Shown: piece by piece, positions 56,845 through 64,000 of the stretch
Layout: each line of letters opens with the position of its first letter
Numbering within the stretch: the stretch's first letter is position 1
NCBI GenBank assembly: GCA_020744425.1
Contig: JAGMUV010000012.1
Coordinates: forward strand, 1-64,000
Reading direction: 5' to 3'
DNA: 64,000 bases
Source: Dactylonectria macrodidyma
Lineage: Eukaryota; Ascomycota; Sordariomycetes; Hypocreales; Nectriaceae
Translations under genes and position numbers: made by a program
Notes under the pieces: generated by a model
The model's input: only the letters and a program-made list of their open reading frames with translations
Database searches by the model: none
What the model was told of the DNA's origin: nothing

Positions 56845-58330
56845 GCGCACAACATAAATGGGGGCACCCCAAACCACCATATAAAATACACGCTTACCAA
56901 ATTTACTGGAAGCTGATCTAAAATGCAAGACAGAAATGAAATTTCTGCTCACAATGTCGAGATATACTTGAAAATATGCGATGAGATAAGAGCGGGAGCC
57001 GAGCCCATGGACGCTTGGAAGGCTCGGAAAGCCGACCTATCATCCCCTCATGTGCAGAGATGTGTCCGCCAGTTGTTGACGCATAGCGCTCTCTGGGAAG
57101 CCTTCAACCTAGTGCTAGATATTCCTGGACTTCAACATGGGATGAGAACTAGCACGCTTCACAAGTTGATTAGTTTGAAATGCGACGAGGTACGAGCGCG
57201 CGCACTTTTATCAGCCTGCATATTCTGACAATCAGTAGCAAGTGATAAAATACTTAGGACACATTAGGACGGTTTGGTCAAGATTTGTACAGGACGATGA
57301 CGAAGCCATAAAAAAGTTCGATGCTACTGATGTGAAAGAACTAGAGCTACGATGCCCCCGGTATTCGGCCTATGACAAAGCAAATATTCAAAGGGAACTC
57401 GAAGGAGGCCACATCTTCCGTAACTTTTCTCAACACGAGCGCCAGGCAATCTGGGCAATCGTCACTTCTACTGATTGCATTATCCCCTCTCTATATACCT
57501 TTTTTGAGGATGTCAAACTTCTCCAAGCGTGTGTAGAAAGCATGAAGTACCTTATATCGCCAGTTGAGGAAACATTCAACATGGCATTGCGCGCCAGCTG
57601 GACGCAAGGTCGGATGGAATCTGAAATGTCCGCCGACGAGGAGGCGCGTATTGATCTTTTAATCCGGGACTTATGGATGTTAACCATGCAAAACTTTCGA
57701 CTTCTAGCACAGCAACCGCGACGAAGCGCTGAAAGACTTCTTGCTAAAGTTCCACCCCAGCGAGCAAATGAGTCAAAACTGGCTCGATTTGCAAGATTTG
57801 CCGATCGATCTGGATTCCACTCGCCAGAGATCAGTATCTTGAAGGAACTACCTCAAGGACAGGAAGAAGAAATTGTACGTTCACCGAAAAAAATAAATAT
57901 GGCCATCATGAACTCACAAGAACTAGCCTCATAATTTAACTGCAACTGCAGTGTCCGACTCGGTCAATGCCACACTTAGGAGATGTGGACTCCCGACCTA
58001 CGCTACTTATGAGCACGACAGGTGGCTACTGACGGCAGAATTTCTACATTGTGATTATAGCGAACTAAACGGCGGAAGCCGAGATGTTACGTCTTTTTTT
58101 GTGCTTCAGTCGACATACTTCGCCTTCTTCGGGCGTCCTCCGCTCATAGCTAACCAAGACAGCTTTCCCATGCACGAGCAGATCATGCGAGATCTGAGGC
58201 AAGACCCTGAGTCTGAACCACGATCTAGTAGGCATACAAACAGAATAGAACTTGGCACTGAAATAGCAGATGACCAAGGCAGCACGAATGAGACGACGCC
58301 TGAAAGAGATCCCAATATCAACGCGAACAG
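56845..58330 (+). repeat. Inverted segmental duplication, right arm
   Basis: Matches 48505-49975 in the opposite orientation (see copy B). Confidence 0.85.
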
Positions 58331-58445
58331 TCATTGGAACTCAGCGCGGTACTCGCCCAATAATTCCAAGGCCTTTTGGAGCATCACCCTTGCCTCGTTG
58401 ATGTTGATATTGCTACTGTTTCCCTTCCTCGGATCGATCGAATGA
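56923..58445 (+). CDS. DUF3723-family protein, 473 aa, altered C-terminus (copy C)
   Basis: join(56923..57189, 57239..57874, 57927..58445), 474 codons, with the same intron positions as copy B. The N-terminal 440 residues are almost the same as copy B (for example LISLKCDE then VIKYLGHIRTVWSRFVQDDD). After NINANS (about 58330) the reading frame enters unrelated DNA and ends with a hydrophobic tail (SITLASLMLILLLFPFLG), so the family C-terminal domain is lost. A TM-like tail was gained by chance fusion. Whether it is expressed is unknown. Confidence 0.72.
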
Positions 58446-58621
58446 TTGACTTCTTCTTCAACCGTTGTCGCTCTCGTTGTCGCTCTCGTGGCATATCGAC
58501 TGCTTTTGTTCGGTTCTTTCGCAGTATCCTCGAGCTTCCGCTTCATGCTTCGAAGCTTCATTGGCGTCGACACGAGGCCGCTCGGCCCCACCAAGGTCTC
58601 GGCGCCTGCCGGAATAGTCAT
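58331..58621 (-). pseudogene. Fragment of an unknown charged protein, antisense to the end of copy C
   Basis: A minus-strand frame of 96 codons reads KLRSMKRKLEDTAKEPNKSS, an RATTRATT repeat, and a C-terminal helix (EARVMLQKALELLGEYRAEF). Its composition looks more protein-like than the plus-strand frame that copy C uses here. It may be the 3' end of a gene interrupted when the DUF3723 segment was copied in. No ATG is secure. Confidence 0.35.
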
Positions 58622-59394
58622 GATGAAAGCTAGCCCACCACCTCACAACACTTCCAATTCAGAAAATACCGGTAATGAAGATTTCAAGATAGATCTTCGC
58701 GACAATCGGGTGTATCTCCGTGACAACCCAACTTCACCAAATCTCGATGGTCATCAATCGCTTTCCTCCGGCCTCGCAGGGACGCGGAATTTTCAGAGCC
58801 CATTGGTTTATTGTCGTGGTATCTATCACTAGTGATCGAGATCACCACGTAAGTGACCATGACCGATCACTCGTTTTATATGAATACAACATAGAACACC
58901 CAGACTTGCAGACTATTCCTTAGCAATCAATACAACTTGTTTTGCTATCAAACCTCCCTCCTTCCACAACCACAGCACACTTTGACGTCAAATTCCTTTG
59001 CCCTCGCTGGCCATAAATTCAAAGCTATGCTTGCCCTGTCCAATATCATTGCAACTGCGTCCACCCTGCTTCATTGCATCTCCGACTCGCATGTGACGGA
59101 CATGCCCGAAGTTGAATCTGGCTCGATGTCCCTGGTGAAGATGCTCTAGGCCTTGGTGTTCGCAGAAGTCCTAGTAGCAAGTCGGAGGCAGGCTCGCGTC
59201 TGAACCCCTTCGTCCATAACTTTATAACAACAGGTATAAGGCGCACGAGATAGTCCTAGGCTCCAAAAACATTCGAAAGAATCTACCAGTGTAAGTTTAG
59301 TCTTGTCTAGGAAGCTCAGTGCGTACCAAGTGCCTGCTCGTCGCTAACGCCGTTCTCAAAGCCATAGCGCTGGCTATCATGGGCAAAGTTTCAA
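58622..59394. other. No supported gene
   Basis: Overlapping short frames on both strands, none with recognisable features. Confidence 0.4.
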
Positions 59395-59953
59395 TCAGCA
59401 TAACGGTCTTGATTTCGTAAACTGGCGTGAGGTACACGATGCAATGAGCATCCACTCTAGCACTATCCACCGGAAAGTAATGGCCGGTGCTACCGAGAGT
59501 TCATGGAACACTGCGCTTCGGGAAGCCAGGATGGTGCTGACGATAAATGGCACCCCAGTGGTTGCTAGGAGACATGCGAGGGGCCATGGAGCAAATACGC
59601 ATTCCCGGGCTCCAAGAACCGCCATATGTGCTTACTTGTCTAATCATGCTGGAGAAGATGATGGAAGAGCTCAGGCAGGTTGACCAGGGATCTCCACGTT
59701 CTTGCATCAGAACTGCGAATGTAAGTGCGGATCCGGTAGCAATAGCACACTGCGTAATCATCACAGCCGTGAATGTAATAGGATGCCTTGTAGATAATGG
59801 TGGAGGGACCACGGACACTGAGCCCGCCTCTCAGCGACTCCGTTGAGTGTTTTGATATCGCAGGATGGCCTTGACAGATGTCGATATATTCGCTGTAGTG
59901 GCGAGGACGAATGCGGTGATCAAAGCCGTCGATTCAATATCTGTGGGACTCAT
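59395..59953 (-). pseudogene. Broken copy of the 27.5-kb membrane protein gene
   Basis: From ATG 59953 the frame reads MSPTDIESTALITAFVLATT, parallel to the gene at 28110. It then hits TGA where the intact copy has a sense codon (QRSR-stop-EAGSVSVVPPPLSTRHP versus QRNDRETSFVSVVPPSLSTRHP). The similarity continues through the second and third hydrophobic segments to SSMIR, after which the two copies diverge. CGA to TGA is the simplest change. The upstream TATAAATA-containing region is also similar. Confidence 0.78.
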
Positions 59954-60076
59954 CTTGATAAACTTGAGGCCATAATCATACAGAAGTTTGCCAGTCAACA
60001 TGACACAACAGGTGGGGGATACCGGACGTATAAATAGAGAACAACATAGCTGCGTGTCCTTCTATTTTCAAGCCAA

Positions 60077-60104
60077 CCCCCCCCCCCCCCCCCCCTCCCC
60101 CCCG
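60077..60104. repeat. Poly-C tract
   Basis: About 26 C residues interrupted by one T, followed by GGGGG. Expect length errors in assembly here. Confidence 0.95.
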
Positions 60105-60297
60105 GGGGTGCCCACATTCAAGTTTCGTTGATTCTGTTTGGGAAGTGTATCTTGATGCAGTGGGACGGAGATGTGGAACCGTAGACTTTCGTACCTCAGA
60201 GTCCCCACACTGAACTTGACAAAGAGACTCTTGTTCCGAAGCGGAAGCTGCAGATGCTCTCAACTGTACAACCAAAAGAACTCAATTTTATTGAGTT

Positions 60298-60840
60298 TTA
60301 CAACTCATGAATATTTGGGGATTTACTCTGCAACGGGTATTCAAAAAGATCAGATTCCAACTCCCAAGTGGGGCATTCGTAGTCCTGCCATTTGATCGCC
60401 ACATACTCGTGGCCAGAGTCAGCTTTATAATACCCGATCACCTCCTCTACAATGCATTCTGAGTCACTTTCCATGACATGAGGTGGCTGTCGTGACTCTT
60501 GCCATTGCCGAAGGCGGTGGCCATCATCGACCACCCAGAGAAGATTTTCCACCCTTGGCCAATCCCATAGTCCCCAATCGTCGTTCACTGCTCTGATGCC
60601 ATGAAAAGTCCGGTTGGAAGTCTTAAAAGTAAGTATAACTTCAATTACAAGGACGTTTTGCGACCACGTCGTCTGCACAGGAGCTCCCCGGAACCAGTAT
60701 CGTGGCCTTGAGATGATCATTTCAGCAACACAATCTACGTCCAGCGTGTGAAGAAGCAAATAATACTGCAGTCCGGCTGCTGGCTTGAGAACAAGGTAAT
60801 ATGACCCGAGGTGAATGATCGCGGACTGGATGAGTATCTA
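60298..60840 (-). pseudogene. Chromodomain-containing ORF without a clear start
   Basis: The minus-strand frame is open from a TAG at about 60839 to the stop at 60298. Its first internal ATG (MIISRPRYWFRG) is at about 60718. The N-terminal part is hydrophobic/aromatic and unassigned. The last 50 residues (ECIVEEVIGYYKADSGHEYV, AIKWQDYECPTWELESDLF) have the chromodomain pattern: a V-E-E-V-I start, Y-V-AIKW, and a TWEL variant of TWEP. An upstream exon is likely missing or unseen. A separate chromodomain ORF lies at 34222-34650. A chromatin-binding role is inferred. Confidence 0.5.
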
Positions 60841-60916
60841 TAGTTTCCTTACCGTCGCACACATCTAGCAACACCCCCAATACTCAGGGCCGAAATGGCA
60901 CCTACAACCTAGGGCC

Positions 60917-61480
60917 ATGGAATGCAGACCAATTGTGGTGACCAAGGCACAACTGGTAATAAGTGTGGGCCATTTATGGACCTGTGGCCTCGGCTGGAGC
61001 TATAGTACAAAACCACTGCGAAGAAGCTACCATTCCAGTCCCCCAAGTGTCACGATGCACGCAGGCCGGCACAAACAGCGCCACGAAGCCCACGATGACT
61101 GGAGCTTTGGGTTCCGTTGCCCCAATGCATATTCGTCGCCGAATTCATCCAACCCTGAGTCCTTGATACCTACAGCAGACACAATGATAAGCGAGAATAC
61201 CATGGGAACTCCTTCTTCGACACCATCCTCAACACCCGACTACGGCGCATGGGCCATCGCCAGTCCCTCGCCCACGCCTACGAGAACAAGTAGCTCCGAG
61301 AGCGAGACACCATTGCCGACCAGCACGAATTCGTCGCTCTCCTTCGTCTCGCCAACTCTGACGCTAGCTCCAACAACCTCGTTGCCGACGATCACATCCA
61401 CCGGCTCAGCGGCTCATCATAACCAGGCATTTCTGTCAATCATCATGTGGTACGTTCTACTTGTACTTGTGCTTGGATAG
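60917..61480 (+). CDS. Ser/Thr-rich ORF with C-terminal hydrophobic segment
   Basis: ATG 60917, 187 codons. Residues 75-165 are very rich in Ser, Thr and Pro. The last 18 residues (FLSIIMWYVLLVLVLG) are hydrophobic, as in GPI-anchored or single-pass wall proteins. But the N-terminus lacks a clear signal peptide, and the first 70 residues look less coding-like, so an intron or wrong start is likely. Low confidence that this is a gene as drawn. Confidence 0.3.
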   Translation: MECRPIVVTKAQLVISVGHLWTCGLGWSYSTKPLRRSYHSSPPSVTMHAGRHKQRHEAHDDWSFGFRCPNAYSSPNSSNPESLIPTADTMISENTMGTPSSTPSSTPDYGAWAIASPSPTPTRTSSSESETPLPTSTNSSLSFVSPTLTLAPTTSLPTITSTGSAAHHNQAFLSIIMWYVLLVLVLG

Positions 61481-62005
61481 GCCCCATAAAACTAGCATAA
61501 CGCGCTAGAGGTGTCGGTTGTTGGGTTGTTGGTTGTCAACAAAAAGGCGGAAAAGAGATGATCAGAGGCGCCTGCCCTCTTAGGCACCGTGGTATCCTGA
61601 GAGCAAAAATGGGTACACCTGTACAAGTAGGTACGAAGTAGTCAAGTCTAGTCTTTATCTATTATTCTCCAGTCCATTCTGTCCCTGTGCAGTGTCCCTA
61701 CTCCACCGAGCTGAGATTTCCGTTGAGTGGTTGCAGGGCACGAAGTTGGTCTGCAACGGATGATCCCAATGAATCTTGCGGCGAATTCAGACGCGAGAGA
61801 CAGGTTTTATCACCTTGGTTTGTCATGGTGACATCGGGCCTTTCAGCGACTCGTGTCACTCAACTGAATGAACTGTCCAATATTGCCAAATACCTGTTTT
61901 AGAGTCAGTCCGGTGTTCTTTTATCTTCAATACCAGCCCTGGTAGAAGCCAAGTTGGCTTTGACGCCTTCATCCTTCACAGCAAACACAACCAACTGTTG
62001 AATAT

Positions 62006-62183
62006 AGGTCTCAACAGTCTTCTGGGGTGTAACACTTTTTGTTTCAACAGGTTATAAAGACAGCCTAAAGTCCCCTTCACTCGAGTTTTCTAGAAGAAAA
62101 AGCTTTAGTAAGAGCCGCTGAGCCAGAAGCCTATTGAGCCAGTGAGGGTGTTGAAGGTCTCAACAGTCTTCAGGGGTGTAACC
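62006..62183. repeat. Pair of 29-bp direct repeats 149 bp apart
   Basis: 62006-62034 and 62155-62183 share AGGTCTCAACAGTCTTCNGGGGTGTAAC with one mismatch or so. Their nature is unknown. The surrounding 61481-63580 has no supported gene. Confidence 0.7.
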
Positions 62184-63750
62184 CATTTTTATTTTGACAC
62201 CAACAACGAACACAACGAACACAACAAAACACCTCCGACACGACCCCACTGGGTTGCGTTGATCAGTCATCACGTGGGTTGCCCCAGCTGTACATCTGGC
62301 GAAGACGAACGAACAACGAGAATATAAGGATATATGTTGTATCGGATCGAACCTGCCCGTGAATTAGACCTGCCTGTCCAGATACGTTCATCAACGGTGA
62401 CCACAAGCGCCATTTGTCAGGTGTTGACGTTCTAATGGTTGGATGATTTCTACCGAGGTAGGGTGCAATGATGGGGCAAAAGCATGTACTATGTCCATTG
62501 TTTGTCCCCCCCTGCGGGCACCGGCTACGGTTTGCTGGTCGGGTGCGGCAAAACGGTGAACGTGTTCGGCCGCAGGTGCCGCGCGCGTTGCTCTTGTCAC
62601 CGCGCTCGGCGACCGCGCGAGGCGATGGTTTTCTTTTCCCAGTGCCGCAGCTTGTTCAGCTGCCTGCCGTGTCAAGGCGCAAGTCGCGGTCCTTGGGGTA
62701 CATCAGTCACGGAGGATTCGAAGCTATCCGCACACGGACGCACGGCTTCTATCCCTGTGATCAAGCTAGCCTGTGTTTGTATGTAGATTCCGGCTATTCC
62801 GTGCCCTAGTATTTCTCGGCTCTGTTCGCTTTTTTCTTTTTTTTTTTTGACCTATTGTCATAATGTCCTACAGCGCTCACGGCAAGTGGACGACATCCCA
62901 GCCACCCCAAGCCACGTCTCCATGGAGGACAGCCGGCACAGCAAGCATGGTAGGCCCCACAGCGAATCTCGTCGACGAGTGACGCACCCTGAGCCCAACA
63001 GTTACCACAAAACCCAGAGGGCAGATTCGACATGGATGACCTGGAGGGCGATTTCAACTTCATCAACCCGAATAACCCGGAGCTTTTGACAACGCTCAGC
63101 ACCTGGAGGCGCCATACGAGGAAATGAAATGGGGTATACAAAATCTACATCGGCCCCCTCAGGGAGGCCGCGGTAGTCAGGAATTGTCACGTGGTACGGG
63201 CAGGCCACGCGAGTTGTGATGCAGTCGGCAGCCTTCGCAGTGTTAGAACTCAGCACGTACCTCATAAACATAGCCCTCAACAGGATGAGTTCACGACTAG
63301 GTCAGGTAGCTCACGACATCATACATCCATTCAGGGTAGCTGCCACGGCTTGGGAGGCGACCACTGCGGTCAAGCGTGACAGAACCAGAATTGCACCAGT
63401 GATTTCAGTGACCTCAGTGATCTATTAGTGGAGGATGGTGACCCCAAGGTACATAATCATCACTGGTACTGTAATCCCCGAGCCTGCACAATGTGCGGAA
63501 GTATGCACTGGCAATTGAAAAAGGGATGACATTTTTGTTCATTAACTAGGCAGAACTTGCTCAAAATACGAGTTTATCTAGTTGTGTTCCAGACCCGTCA
63601 ACACACCAAGTGCCCGTCACAACATGCACGCTCCAAAGGCAACATTTGACTCTCCCCTCACGAACACTTGCTCAAAATGTAAGACCCACAACATCCCATT
63701 GCTTGGTCCAGCCACATTTAAACACCTATCTCGTTGGCTATTCGCTTGTG
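62184..63750. other. No supported complete gene
   Basis: Short frames only, including a 31-codon one at 63033-63128. A T-rich run lies near 62830-62850. The N-terminal exons of the Cdc25-like gene at the window end could lie here but were not recognisable. Confidence 0.4.
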
Positions 63751-63754
63751 CGCG

Positions 63755-64000
63755 GAAGAAAAAACGTCGACTAATATCACTATACCATATGCGATGCCTT
63801 CACCGACGGTCCACGGTACGGGCAAAGCACAAGAGCCCATTCTTCCTTGCTTGCCTCCCAATGGCTCTGACGACCGAATACCACGAATTTCCAAGGAGAC
63901 TCTTTTGGCTGTCCTAGATGGACAGTATTCCGACAGAATTAGCCAGCAAAGAATAGTTGATTGCCGTTTCGACTATGAGTATGACGGTGGTCATATTGAT
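63755..64000 (+). CDS. Cdc25-type (M-phase inducer) phosphatase exon, partial
   Basis: In one frame the last 245 bp reads STNITIPYAMPSPTVHGTG, then LPCLPPNGSDDRIPRISKET, LLAVLDGQYSDRISQQ and RIVDCRFDYEYDGGHID, and runs off the window. IPRISxETLxxVLxGxY followed by IVDCRFxYEYxGGHIDGA is the hallmark start of the rhodanese-fold catalytic domain of Cdc25, which dephosphorylates Cdk1 to trigger mitosis. A stop lies in frame near 63720, so an intron or truncation precedes this exon. The catalytic HCxxxxxR lies beyond the window. Cdc25 is normally a single-copy core gene; whether this copy is whole cannot be seen. Confidence 0.75.

Noticed and set aside
58446..58832. Plus-strand ORF with hydrophobic start
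   Set aside because: No family features. The opposite strand looks more protein-like and the frame overlaps the tail of DUF3723 copy C.
30769..64000. Starship captain (DUF3435 tyrosine recombinase)
   Set aside because: No ORF showed tyrosine-recombinase features; the 39037-41024 gene was considered and reads as J-domain-like with coiled coils.

Overview
The window is nuclear DNA from a filamentous ascomycete (Pezizomycotina). Genes carry many short introns of about 45-70 bp with GT...AG ends. Recognisable families are fungal: DUF7703-type membrane proteins, FunK1 kinase, DUF3723 proteins, ferric reductase, an Asp f 4-like secreted protein, and Fot1/pogo and Helitron transposons. Genes are sparse, repeats are abundant, and several genes are broken, so this looks like an accessory (dispensable or subtelomeric-like) region. 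I cannot name the species.

0-12.6 kb: two multi-pass membrane proteins (1041-2141 with one in-frame stop; 4334-5739 with four introns), a small conserved protein (6616-6924, minus), a group of unknown ORFs around a secreted cysteine-rich protein (7.9-11.1 kb), and a protein with an MG-C N-terminus truncated at a repeat junction (11912-12637).

12.6-30.2 kb is a transposon-rich block. It holds a broken Tc1/mariner element nested inside a second TIR element, GC-rich degenerate repeats, a 19-bp satellite array, an intact Fot1/pogo-type transposon with 72-bp perfect TIRs inserted in an open reading frame, an ankyrin-type fragment, a partial Helitron Rep ORF, a membrane protein gene, a truncated second pogo copy, and another TIR element.

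30.7-58.5 kb is the gene-bearing heart: a 984-aa patatin-like phospholipase with an N-terminal domain and a Cys-rich finger; a chromodomain protein; a 75-bp minisatellite; a divergent pair of a 930-aa DUF3723 protein and a 647-aa J-domain-like coiled-coil protein; a truncated STAND/NLR gene divergent from a 782-aa FunK1 kinase; two further DUF3723 genes in inverted orientation that flank a ferric reductase and an F-box/LRR gene; plus LINE and MITE fragments. DUF3723, ferric reductase, patatin-like phospholipase and NLR are the four accessory families repeatedly reported on Starship giant transposons of fungi, so this stretch looks like Starship cargo, although no captain tyrosine recombinase was seen.

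58.5-64 kb: a pseudogene copy of the 27.5-kb membrane protein, a second chromodomain ORF, a Ser/Thr-rich ORF, short repeats, and at the very end an exon of a Cdc25-type phosphatase running off the window.

How the genes relate: the patatin, NLR and kinase genes are of kinds linked to fungal non-self recognition and cell death, but any joint function is inference. Exon joins were read by eye from splice signals and frame continuity.
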